Source of the DNA: Chondrilla cf. caribensis
Lineage: Eukaryota > Porifera > Demospongiae > Chondrillida > Chondrillidae
Direction: 5' to 3'
Length of the DNA: 64,000 bases
NCBI GenBank assembly: GCA_964020155.1
Contig: OZ026568.1
Location: 2,957,820 to 3,021,819 of the forward strand
A program made the position numbers and the translations under genes. Shown in pieces: positions 16,349-27,032 of this stretch. Position 1 is the first letter of the stretch, and each line of letters begins with the position of its first letter. Under the pieces are notes generated by a model, which did not search any database, had not been told where the DNA came from, and saw only the letters and a list, made by a program, of their open reading frames with translations.

Positions 16349-17416
16349 TCATAACCATGCAGTATGTGGGTGTAGGTCATGGCCGTGTTTCTTTTTGGCT
16401 GGTTTTTCTCCCTTCACAGATTCCTTCGAGAGCTCAAGTGTCCCAACCTTACCCTTCGCAACCTTCTGCTTCTGAAGGTGCTGTCTCAACATTTGCTGCT
16501 GTCTCACATACATCTCGTATGTGTCGGGATCCAGAATGTTCCACGGGTTCACCTGCTTGATGACCGGGGGCTTACAGCTGAACTGGACCACGGGCTCATT
16601 ACTGAAGGGAGCCTTGCAGTCGGCCACTTCAACACGCTGGGGTCCACCCCGAAATCCTCCACTTTGATGATGACTGCTCTCCCCAACAACTGCAGCCGTG
16701 CTTCCAGACGGCTTTGTGTCATCTGACTTGAATACTGCATCTTCGCGTCTCCCTCTACTTGTTCCCGTGTTCTGAGAAGAACCCAAGGTGATCAGCCTAC
16801 TTCCAAATTTTTCTCCGTAAAGTTCATATAGTGTTTTGTAAATGTCGCTGGTGGTATCAGGGGTAGGAGGGGCCAGGGAGGTGCCCGTGTCCATGTCCGT
16901 GTCACAACTTGGTTGACAGGGGAGGGACTGACGGTACAGAAGGAAATACCGTATGTACATGTCAGTGTGGGGATGGACGGAAATTGAAGTATGTGTGTAT
17001 GTAAGTATACATGCAACCTACAGACAACTACATTCATGCATGTGCATACACAGACTCACACATGTGAACATACACCCACAGACACATGCATACATGTATA
17101 CACACATATACATGCACACACAAACACATACACACACAGACACATGCATACATGTATACACACATATACATGCACACACAAACACACATACACACACAGA
17201 CATATACAGAGAGATAAACATACCTTATTAGGTTCTTTCTTGCTATCAGAAATTACTGATATTTGAGAAGCAACCTATGTACGTGATTAAGTGAAGATGA
17301 TCAGACACGACTTGGAGCAGTTATTACCAGTGTAAATGCATCACATGTTATGTGCACCAGGATAAAAATATGTACATCCAGACTAACTTAGATCTGAAAG
17401 CAGAGAGACACATGCA

Positions 17417-17492
<76 letters not shown>

Positions 17493-19095
17493 AACAACAC
17501 TCCATGTAGCTTGGCGGCACTCATTCTCATATCATCGGAGGAGCTGTCCAGCATTGATTCAATCTGGTCATGCAGCTTTGTAAGATTTGGTAATACGGAC
17601 TCTAAAACCACCTGTGCGTGTAGTAATGTACAAATATAGTCACCACTCACCAAAAATGTCATCTACTACATACAGTACATGTCAGACATCAGGTACAACA
17701 GCCATTTCAACTCCTATAACAGCATAGTACAGTGTATATTATACAGTGGAACCTCTACTAAAGGACACTCCCAATAAAGGACACCATAGAAATTACCTCC
17801 CTACAAAGGACACGTTCTAAGGCACCAAAAGTAGACTTTCCTATAGTGCTAATACATTTTTCACCTCTGAAAAGTGGACAACCTCTCTATAGTGGACAAA
17901 TTAGCTGGTCCCAATGTGTCCTTTATAGAGAGGTACCATTGTATGTATGTCGGTATTCAACATTAGAGACACAGCAATCTGTTTCCTACAGCATGATAAG
18001 AGACTAGCAAGGCACATATTGGAAGTTTGAAATAAAACAGCCAATGAAGCTTCACCAATGATGTTGCTAACAGCAGCAAAAGGGGACTATCAGTACACAG
18101 CACAGTACACCAACACTCCGAAGCAATGGCATACAATACCACATAATATGATACCAGTCAGTGCTTTCCAAATCTATATATACAATCAAAATTGCCTATC
18201 ACAACACTTGTGGTTTACAGTAATAATAATGTTATAAGTTATGTTTATAATAATTATTGTAAAGAGATCTAAGTGTATACTAGTATATGGGAGCACTACC
18301 AAGGGTGATGTTGTAAAGAGGTCTGACTGTATACTAGTGTATGGGAGCACTACCAAGGGTGATGTTGTAAAGAGGTCTGACTGTATATTAATGTATGGGA
18401 GCACTACCAAGGGTGATGTTGTAAAGAGGTCTGACTGTATACTAGTGTATGGGAGCACTACCAAGGGTCATGTTGTAAAGAGGTCTGACTGTATACTAGT
18501 GTATGGGAGCACTACCAAGGGTGATGTTGTAAAGAGGTCTGACAGTATACTAGTGTATGGGAGCACTACCAAGGGTGATGTTGTAAAGAGGTCTGACTGT
18601 ATACTAGTGTATGGGAGCACTACCAAGGGTGATGTTGTAAAGAGGTCTGACTGTATAATAAATTTGTACATCTCAGCATACATACCTATGTACAGTGTTG
18701 TTATTGAAACCTCTTGGTATGTGTAGAAGTGTATGTGCAGTGTGGTAACTCTCCACTAACCTGCTTTCCCAGGTAACAGGCTATTGACACTGCTCCAAAT
18801 GCTGACCCTAAATTAAGTATGGACAACCCGAGTTGCTCTTGAAGCTTGGCTTGAACCTCTTCTTGCAGTTTTGTCCGAGATCTCACAATATTTCTATATA
18901 TTATATGTATGTACACACATAAAGCTCTTGTATTACTGCATAATTATATGTACAGTATATTATTATGCAGTGACAAACCCCTAGCACACAAATGCATGCT
19001 GCATATATTTATATATAATACAACACTTACATGTGTACATACGTATATACCACACACACGCGCGCACACACGCACACACACACACACGTACACCA

Positions 19096-19148
<53 letters not shown>

Positions 19149-22100
19149 CTCCCCACAAGTTACATTCTGAGGGCCACACTAGGTCTCACTCACTTCAGAT
19201 ATTCTGCTAAGCAGAAAGCAGCTAGATCCCTCACCATCCAGTGGGTCATTCTCTCTTGGCTTTTGTACACTACAGGCTCAAGTGCCACCAGCAGCATACT
19301 CTCCACTACCCGAGGAGCCTTGTGTGGGGGAATTAAGGTAATTGAACATGAAGGGTGTGGGGGTGGGTGAGGATGTGGGTGAGGAGTAGGATGGTGGTGA
19401 GGAGTGAGGATGCGGGTGAGGGGAAAGGATTGTGGTGAGGAGTGAGGATGTAGGTGAGGAGTGAGGATGTGGGTGAGGAGTGGAGATATGGGTGAGCGGT
19501 AAGGATTGTGGTGAGGAGTGGAGATGTGGTTGAGGAGTGAGGATGTGGATGAGGGGCGTTGGTGGCAGGAAGAAGGACGAACAAGGGTGAACAATAACAC
19601 TCAACAAGTAACAAACAGTTGCTTACAGGCGAAAACGATAACATGCCCACTTAACCGAACACACATACATAGAATGCCAATTAGACTTACATAAGGTTCA
19701 ACATACAGGTTGGAGTTCCCCACCACAGCTAATAGAGTACGAATCGCTCGATGAAGTTGCAGCGCATTGAGATGATAGCGGCTGTCCACCTTACAAGTGA
19801 AATAAAGCCAAGAGTATGACACTACACACAGTGATGATCTCTGTAAACCTTTGTCCTGCTGGTATGGTGTCTTGAGGAGTATGTACATGTGCTTAATGAA
19901 CATATGTATTCACCATGCAAACATATGGATTAATACATTATTGAACAGGACATAGTCACTGTCTATATTAGCCATCTGTCTACTGTACATATATTGGCCA
20001 TCTGTCTAGGCTAACCATTTGTCCCTATCGACCATCTGTGTACAGTAACATATATTGGCCATCTGTCTAGGCTAACCATTTGTCCTTATCGACCATCTGT
20101 GTACAGTAACTTATATTGGCCATCTGTCTAAACTGTCCATTTTTGTCCCTATCGACCATCTGTCTACAGCAACCATTTGTCTATATCCACCATCCTGTTT
20201 ACATATATCAAACTTCCTTCTATATCGGCCATCTGTCTATATTGTCCATTTGTCCACATCGGTCATCTGTCTATATTGTCCATTTGTCCATATCGGTCAT
20301 CTGTCTATATTGTCCATTTGTCCACATCGGTCATCTGTCTATATTGTCCATTTGTCCACATCGGTCATCTGTCTATATTGTCCATATCGGCCATCTGTCT
20401 ATATTGTCCATTTGTCCACATTGGTCATCTGTCTACAGCAACCATTTGTCTATATCTGCAATCCTGTCCATTACAACCAGTCATACAGGTCCCAGGGTTC
20501 CTACACATCCAGGCCAAACCACACTCCGCCCTCCACTACAGTACACACTTTACTCCGCCTCCACTACAGTACACACTGCACTCCGCCCTCCACTACAGTA
20601 CACACTGCACTACGCCCTCCACTACAGTACACACTTTACTACACCCTCCACTACAGTACACACTGTACTACACCCTCCACTACAGTACACACTGCACTAC
20701 GCCCTCCACTACAGTACACACTTTACTACACCCTCCACTACAGTACACACTGCACTCTGCCCTCCACTACAGTACACACTGCACTCCGCCCTCCACTACA
20801 GTACACACTGTACTATGCCCTCCACTACAGTACACACTGCACTCCGCCCTTCACTACAGTACACACTGCACTCCGCCTCCACTACAGAACACACTCCACT
20901 ACACTCTCCACTACAGTACACACTGAACATGACATTCACAGTAAGTGTTACTGTACAGGGAGGATTAGCATACCGAATTCAAGACGAACTGCACTAGCTC
21001 AGGGAGAACAGCAGTTACTGACCCACTGGTTCTTATGTCAATAAATGCCGTCTACAAAACACAGAAAAGAATTTAAACACAATCTTTGAAGCTACACACA
21101 CTTTACTACCTGAACATGTACATACATACATTCACAGTACTGTACATACAATATAAGTACTGTATGTATTACCATATACATACAGTATACAGTAATTATG
21201 TACATATGCACACACATACATGCGTTCATGGTATGTGTTGTACATACTGTATAGTGGGAAATTTCATGGGACAAATTTTCTCAAATGGCTCCAAAAATGA
21301 AAATTCACAAAATTTTATTTTTGCGGATGTTAGGCCAACCACAAAATCCCCAAAAATTGTGTCCCGCAAAAATTTCCTCCTGTACATATACACAGGCACA
21401 GTCCAACTTGCTTAGTAAGTACCCTGAAGGGCTCACCAAATCTGTACTTCTTGTCAGAGGTACTTACTAACAGTACTGGTTGACATAGCATACATGAGCT
21501 ACAGGCTACATGAAGTGTCTGTATAGCTAAACTTCTAACTAAGCTAATTGCACTTTATTACACAGTAACACTTTTTTTCAATCTCCATGGTAACAACTAA
21601 CTCTTCTTATCTCCATAGTAAAAACTCACCCTTCTGATGTCCTCATTGTCTCCTTGGATGGCTTCCGTCAGGAGGTGGAGATACTTCTCCTCACACTGGA
21701 ACAACAGAGAACACATCATCTGGCATTGTTAGGATGTACATATGTACATACAGGTACAGGTTTTATTATGCTTGGGTATCCTCTTGTGTATATACACTTG
21801 TGTCATGGTAGACAGAAAGATGAAAGGAAAAAGTAGTTCATGAAACCTCTACGGCACACTTGCAATCAAATCATTAACGATGCATCCCCCTTTCCATTAA
21901 CTGATCAGACCAATTTCCTGTCACCACCAACATCAACAACAGCGAACAACGGAGCTATAACAAAATTGCCATCCCATGACACAAGCTAGTTATGTCCCTT
22001 CCACACGGGATGTGCAGCTATACAGTCACACTTTAAATTAATTACCGAGGGCGTCATATCTGTGTGCCTACGTCAGAGACATCATAGTCCAATCTGCAAC

Positions 22101-24041
22101 ATACCCACAATCTTTCGTTCAACTCACTTCTATTGGGTTTCTCTCATACTTCACTGAAATGGCTGAAGTGTCCAGTACGTCTCCTTCCAAGCACAACCAG
22201 GAGCCTGTAAAATGGGGCTGCTGTTAGCAACAGTGTGATGAACACAGTAAGAACACATATGCACCCCTTCAGAGACCCAAATGACACACACATGTATGAA
22301 AACACATGTACATATGCAGACTCCTCTGGAGGCTCTACAGACCTTGGAGTGACCAGGAATTGAATTCCCGTCCCTGGTTGCCATAACCTCCTCAGAAGTG
22401 TGTACTAACCAGGAGTGTGTACTAACCAGGAGTGTATGCTAACCAGGAGTGTGTGCTAACCAGGAGTGTGTGCTAACCAGGAGTGTGTGCCAACCAGGAG
22501 TGTGTGCCAACCAGGAGTGTGCCAACCAGGAGTGTGTGCCAACCAGGAGTGTGTGCCAACCAGGAGTGTGTACTAACCAGGAGTGTGTGCTAACCTGAAG
22601 TGTGTACTAACCAGGAGTATGTACTAACCAGGAGTGTGTACTAACCAGGAGTGTGTACTAACCAGGAGTGTGTACTAACCAGGAGTGTGTAGCTAGTTAT
22701 ACTGTCGATATACAAACACAGTAAACAAACAAGGCTATATGTGTATATTCACCTTGCAAAGTAGGTTTTTTCACAGAAGGAGTATTGAATTGGGCAGTCT
22801 CTAATGACAATTGTTCATCCTGCACTGCACACACACTCCCTCCATTAACAGACCTTAGACCAGGCGAAGCATGGCATGATGACAAGCCAACCACAGGCTG
22901 CAGGACACAAGGAGATTCAACAATTGGGATTGAAATTCAAATTTGGAAGAGAGGCAATATTACAGTCAATAAAAATACCATTGATCAATAACATTAGCAA
23001 GAGGGTGAGATTTTGGCATGGGGGACAGGGTTCCTCTTGCACACACTGTGAATGAATCCCTATTAAGGACACCATTCTGTGTCCCAGTGTAGTGCTGTAG
23101 TGTAGTAAATGAACCCTGAATTGAGGAAACCTCTGTAATAAGGACATGAAGTTAAGGTACAGTGAATACTTGTTAATCCACCACAATTTGCTTTCGAAGA
23201 ATATGGTGGATTAACAAATTTGGTGGATTAATTGGATATTCATTGGTACTTGTACATTATATTGGTACTGGGAAATTGTGGTGGATTAACAAAAATTCAC
23301 TGTACCAAAGTGTCCTTAATGGAAGGGTTTCAGTGTATTGGGATTATCCCACACAGTGGTATGTGTGGCATGATGCAGAGCTGCATGGGGCCACTTACCT
23401 GTATGTCGCTCCACTTCAGTGCACGATTCACGTCGTCCACTCTCAGCGTCTGTCTGTTCGCATGCCCCATGAACTGAAGTGCATTCTGTACAGAAGACAA
23501 GGGTTGCACACATAAGAGCTGAAGGAATCAAGCAACTTTCATTGCAGATTGTATGAAACATGAGCTAGCTTAAAAGGGGGTAATTCAAGACACTCAACTT
23601 ATAACTGCAGTACCTTAAACTCAGCTCTTGATTCAAATCCACGTCAGTGATGTCTCCATACACAGGAGATTGAGCAGCAGTAGACACTCAACCATACCTC
23701 ATCATTATCAGCCTTCAAAGGTGCACAACCCTCATTAACCCGTGTCCCAAATCATCCTGGGCTACCCTACCCCTCAGGAACATAGGGACAAACCTCAATT
23801 GTTCCGAACCTCTCACATCGACAGATTCCACACATAACTAACATCCTACTCCCAAAAAAGATCATTAACTTACGTGTATTATTTCTTTCAGCCTATAAGT
23901 AACGTCTTGTGACAGTGCTTCAGTCACCTCCACTGGAAATGTTCGGATTCCCGTTTGTTCAGCGTGAACATTCAGACAGTCGACGGGAAAATTCCCACTT
24001 GGTACAGTCCTGCTCGTTGTGCTACCGTTATTGGCAGCCAT
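16349..24041 (-). CDS. TAF6L: TAF6-like SAGA/PCAF complex subunit TAF6L, complete, 11 exons
   Basis: TAF6L is the TAF6-related scaffold subunit of SAGA/PCAF-type histone acetyltransferase complexes in the nucleus. Exons, 5' to 3' on the minus strand: 24041-23874, 23485-23399, 22897-22753, 22204-22128, 21695-21630, 21051-20974, 19789-19691, 19318-19194, 18893-18761, 17611-17492, 16927-16349. All are GT-AG with consistent phases and give about 558 residues; the human protein is slightly longer. Exons 1-2 form the N-terminal histone fold ([11 protein letters not shown], then [15 protein letters not shown]). Exons 5-10 form the HEAT-like C-terminal domain ([33 protein letters not shown]). Exon 11 holds the conserved [20 protein letters not shown] block and a long polar tail. 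A GTG 42 nt upstream of the ATG is in frame but not needed. The donor of exon 10 is the first GT of an AC/GT microsatellite. Confidence 0.92.
17079..17205. repeat. Two tandem 58-bp CA-rich units (TAF6L intron 10)
   Basis: Two copies of a unit containing 'gacacatgcatacatgtata' and 'acacaaacacatacacac', sitting inside the last TAF6L intron. Confidence 0.85.
17418..17491. repeat. (AC)37 microsatellite touching the TAF6L exon 10 donor
   Basis: On the transcribed minus strand this is (GT)n starting immediately after exon 10 (GTGTTGTTG, then gtgtgt). The 5' splice site is therefore made of microsatellite. Confidence 0.9.
17742..17943. mobile_element. Pogo/Tigger-like MITE in TAF6L intron 9
   Basis: TACAGTGGAACCTCTACTA at the left, 'agagaggtaccattgta' at the right. 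The interior is homologous to 15108-15300 in the opposite orientation. Confidence 0.8.
18259..18655. repeat. 54-bp minisatellite, about 7.4 units (TAF6L intron 9)
   Basis: The unit begins 'aggtctgactgtatactagt' and ends 'gtgatgttgtaaag'. Units differ by only one or two substitutions. Because 54 is a multiple of three, both strands stay open as an 18-residue repeat. This is a property of the unit and not evidence for a gene. Confidence 0.95.
19054..19146. repeat. (CA)n microsatellite (TAF6L intron 8)
   Basis: CA-rich tract with a few CG and TA interruptions on the left, pure on the right. It lies about 50 bp downstream (minus strand) of exon 8. Confidence 0.95.
19350..19560. repeat. G-rich minisatellite, 'ggtgaggagtgaggatgt' type (TAF6L intron 7)
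   Basis: About ten degenerate 18-30 bp units, purine-rich on the + strand. Confidence 0.85.
19965..20460. repeat. Minisatellite with 34-bp and about 60-bp units (TAF6L intron 6)
   Basis: The left half repeats 'ggccatctgtctaggctaac' blocks. The right half repeats a 34-bp unit containing 'tctgtctatattgtccattt'. Long frames here are repeat artefacts. Confidence 0.9.
20518..20925. repeat. 29-bp minisatellite, about 14 units (TAF6L intron 6)
   Basis: The unit is close to 'ctccactacagtacacactg' plus 'cactacgcc'. It follows the 34-bp minisatellite and ends about 50 bp before exon 6. Confidence 0.95.
21245..21480. mobile_element. Dispersed repeat family Q, copy 1 (TAF6L intron 5)
   Basis: It contains 'cttgcttagtaagtac' and 'cagaggtacttacta.cagtactggttgacata', which recur at 60450-60760. 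A MITE-like segment (21250-21385), with ends near 'tatagtgggaaatttcatgg', lies directly before it. Confidence 0.6.
22395..22690. repeat. 17-bp minisatellite, about 17 units (TAF6L intron 3)
   Basis: The unit is 'ctaaccaggagtgtgtg' with ccaacc and ctaacc variants, ending about 60 bp before exon 3. Confidence 0.95.
23045..23337. mobile_element. Pogo/Tigger-like MITE interrupted by a second MITE (TAF6L intron 2)
   Basis: The outer element has the interior found at 2779-2958 and 58298-58481 ('aggacaccattctgtgtcc', 'tgaattgagga'). It ends 'gtgtccttaatggaagggtttcagtgta'. It is split by the insertion at 23158-23304. Confidence 0.75.
23158..23304. mobile_element. 147-bp MITE nested in the previous element
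   Basis: Terminal inverted repeats TACAGTGAATACTTGTTAAT and 'gattaacaaaaattcactgta', with a second internal inverted pair ('ccaccacaattt' and 'aaattgtggtgg'). TA borders. Confidence 0.8.
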
Positions 24042-24105
24042 TTTGCGGGCAGGGGGTTTCCCGTTCAATTCTTCGACACTCACGTCTGTTCAAGAACTAT
24101 ACACT
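24042..24105. promoter_or_regulatory. Bidirectional promoter gap, TAF6L / CDPF1
   Basis: Only 64 bp separate the two start codons, which point away from each other. No TATA box is seen. Each 5' UTR must be extremely short, or each leader must overlap the other gene. Confidence 0.7.
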
Positions 24106-25390
24106 ATGGAGGACCGCAGCAAATCATTCACATGTAGTTTGTGTGGTCTCAAGGTACCGTACAGTAGTTTCGGAAGGGACACAAATCTATCGAAATCCCT
24201 TGTGTAAGTTCAACATGCATTTTTTACTCTTTACGTTCTTGTTCGTTGTTTCTTGGCAGTTTTCCTCCTCTTTGTTGAGCCACTTATGTTGATTATGTTG
24301 ACTGGATGATGCTTGCATTACATTATGTCAGAGGCCCTCACGTGTAATGTGATCGAATTTTGTATTATACTAATATAAGTTTATGTCAGATGGATATAAT
24401 TATAACATCTTTGGGAATCCCTCAAATTGTAAAATGAAGGAGTAAGTATTGTGTGTGTATGGGTGTATGGGTGTGTATGGGTGTATGTGTGTGTGGGTGT
24501 ATGGGTGTATGGGTGTATGGGTGTATGTGTGTGTTTGGATGTATGGGTGTATGGGTGTGTATGGGTGTGTGTGTGTGTGGGTGTATGGGTGTATGGGTGT
24601 ATGGGTGTGTATGGGTGTATGATGTATGGGTGTGTGTGTATGGGTGTATGGGTGTATGTGTGTATGGGTGTATGGGTGTGTATGGGTGTATGTGTGTGTA
24701 TGTGTGTATGGGTGTATGGGTGTATGGGTGTACGGGTGTGTATGGGTGTATGTGTGTGTATGGGTGTATGGGTGTATGGGTGTATGGGTGTATGTGTGTG
24801 TTTGGATGTATGGGTGTATGGGTGTGTATGGGTGTGTGTGTGTATGGGTGTATGGGTGTGTATGGGTGTATGGTGTATGGGTGTGTGTGTATGGGTGTAT
24901 GGGTGTATGGGTGTATGTGTGTATGGGTGTATGGGTGTGTATGGGTGTATGTGTGTGTATGGGTGTATGGGTGTATGGGTGTACGGGTGTGTATGGGTGT
25001 ATGTGTGTGTATGGGTGTATGGGTATATGGGTGTATGGGTGTATGGGTGTATGTGTGTGTATGGGTGTATGGGTATATGGGTGTATGGATGGTTGTGTGT
25101 GTATGGGTGTATGGGTGGTTGTGTTTGTATGGGTGTATGGGTGCATGGGTGTATGGGTGTGTGGGTGTATGGGTGTATGTGTGTGTATGGGTGTATGGGT
25201 GTGTATGTGAGTATAGAGTGATCATACTCATCTTATGTGCACTTTTGTAAGACGTGTTGTGTGCATTATTCCTGAAGGCTGTTAGAAGATGCTTATGTTG
25301 GGAAGGATCCATTCTCTGCCATATTGAAGCCTGTTATTCTAGGCAGTCATTGCACAGTGTGCAACAAAGTTGTATGTGTGTCTCCTGTAA

Positions 25391-25472
<82 letters not shown>

Positions 25473-25773
25473 GTTATTGTAGTTATTGTTTATCAACATT
25501 GTGTAAAATAGCACATACATTTGAGTACATAAATATCCTTGCTGTGGACAGATTCGAATGTTACATTATTATATACTATCCTTTAGACCTGTAGCATTTT
25601 TTATACCAAACGTTTTTGTATCTCTTGCTTTCAAGAAAATATTCAAGAATTTCCACAAGAGATTCGAAAGGTATGTGTGGCCTGCACTCTTGGTTTACAA
25701 CACATCGTCTTAATTTACTTGGCTACAGATGAGTGCTACTGTAATTGCCTGGTCTAGAATTATTGCATTCTGA
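24106..25773 (+). CDS. CDPF1: Cysteine-rich DPF motif protein CDPF1
   Basis: A small conserved eukaryotic protein of unknown biochemical role, defined by paired cysteines and a DPF motif. Exons: 24106-24203, 25278-25386, 25587-25670, and a probable short last exon 25729-25773; the first three have good GT-AG sites and matching phases. Visible features are SFTCSLCGLKVPYS (first CxxC), SLVLLEDAYVGKDPF (the signature DPF), GSHCTVCNKVVCVSP (CxxC and a third Cys), and TCSIFYTKRFCISCFQENIQ (two more pairs). These agree block by block with the human protein. About 111 residues against about 123 in human. The final exon is uncertain: either a splice to 25729 or read-through of the donor at 25671 to a stop near 25753. 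Intron 1 carries an enormous G-rich minisatellite. Confidence 0.88.
24452..25210. repeat. 760-bp G-rich minisatellite (GGGTGTAT)n, CDPF1 intron 1
   Basis: Nearly every unit is a variant of GGGTGTAT (also GTGTGTAT, GGGTGTGT). The G-rich strand is the CDPF1 sense strand. GGG runs spaced by five bases satisfy the usual G-quadruplex pattern many times over. It has a longer internal repeat: the block around 24620-24800 recurs at 24870-25010. Long frames of Gly-Val-Tyr-Cys or His-Thr-Pro are artefacts. Confidence 0.95.
25395..25471. repeat. (TG)n microsatellite 9 bp after the CDPF1 exon 2 donor region
   Basis: About 37 TG units directly after 'gtaagtgcag'. Confidence 0.95.
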
Positions 25774-26194
25774 CATTCAATGAATCTTCTAAAATACAAC
25801 AAACGTGTTTGCACAACATTCACTCCTGTATCGTTATAATATTGCATGTGAACGTCACATGTCCAAATCAAATTCAGGATTTCAGACACCCTACAACCTA
25901 ACACAATAAGGATTTCTTGCTGCATTTGACTCATCTTTTGTTTGATCAACCTGTTAGTGAACTACAATTCGGGAATATCATTTTTTGAGTTTGGTGTTGG
26001 AATAATATCCAGTTTGTCTAACAAACTACATGTTCTAACTAGCCAGTACGTTACAAATTAATTGATTTCAAAAGTTGTCATGGGACTACCAATGTGAATT
26101 ATCAACAGTACTATACAACTGTGGTAGGATCACAGACTGCTCTAGTCTGGCCTGCTATGACTACCTTTCCAAGTGTCCATGGTATGGAAGACTT

Positions 26195-26197
<3 letters not shown>

Positions 26198-26245
<48 letters not shown>
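26198..26245. repeat. (TG)n microsatellite in group A 5' flank
   Basis: The homologous tract in the right copy is at 29638-29700, so the microsatellite predates the duplication. Confidence 0.9.
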
Positions 26246-26249
<4 letters not shown>

Positions 26250-27032
26250 GTGTGTGCGTGTGTGCATGTGTATGCGTGTGTACATGCATGTGTGCATGCA
26301 TGTGTATACGTGTGTGTAAGCACTTGTTTCAACATAATATGTTGGTGTTTCCTGTTTGTCATCATAGGCTTCATTTGAGAATCTTTGAATATCCAGTGAC
26401 ACAGTTGATATACGCAGGTTGGCAAGTAGGGAATGTCCATTGTACACACCATCATCATTCTCTCACTGTCAAACACATCGTATAGTGTTTGTGTCTGTAG
26501 CACATCAACCATGACATTACAATAATGGTAGACCAAGTAGGTGCACGTAATTCCTATTATTGAATTTTGTAGTAACCAACTGGTGATTGTGATTTGTGAT
26601 ACAGTACTTTGTTACAATTTGAGTAATTGATTTTTTTGCTGTTACATGATTAAAATTTGATAATACATCAGTGTGTAGAAGCATATGAGGTATAGGAGTA
26701 TTAGTCCTCAGTAGTAAGCCTTTTATAATATGAAAGCATATTGTCTGTCTCATGATACAAACCATGTCTCATAATGAATGCTCTGGTAAGAATAAAATAA
26801 TGCAGTGGCTTTACTTTGTACAGCAATGAAATGACCTAATTAAAAGTTACGTGTATTAGGAGTGTGTAGTTGTTGTGTCATTGTTTCCGCTACTTCACTT
26901 GTTCGAACGCATTCACATGGTTAACATATGCCAGAAGTTATGCTCATGACACTGGTATGAACCATCGTTACCGCTACTTCACTGTTTGAATGAATCTCCG
27001 CCAGGATACCAGTAGTCTAGAAGTCTCTGTGG

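Noticed and set aside
18241..18726. 161-residue frame with an 18-residue repeat
   Set aside because: It is a 54-bp minisatellite in a TAF6L intron, open on both strands because the unit is divisible by three. No coding context.
20116..21044. Three overlapping frames of 250-290 codons
   Set aside because: They run through the 34-bp and 29-bp minisatellites; real TAF6L exon 6 is on the other strand at 20974-21051.
18259..22690. CRISPR array
   Set aside because: The direct repeats are contiguous without unique spacers, and the window is animal DNA.
24400..25312. Frames of 190-300 codons on both strands
   Set aside because: Gly-Val-Tyr-Cys and His-Thr-Pro-Ile runs come from the (GGGTGTAT)n minisatellite.
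26075..26485. Frame MSWDYQCE... found also at 29479
   Set aside because: Shared because the 5' flank is duplicated. The two frames diverge and run into TG repeats.
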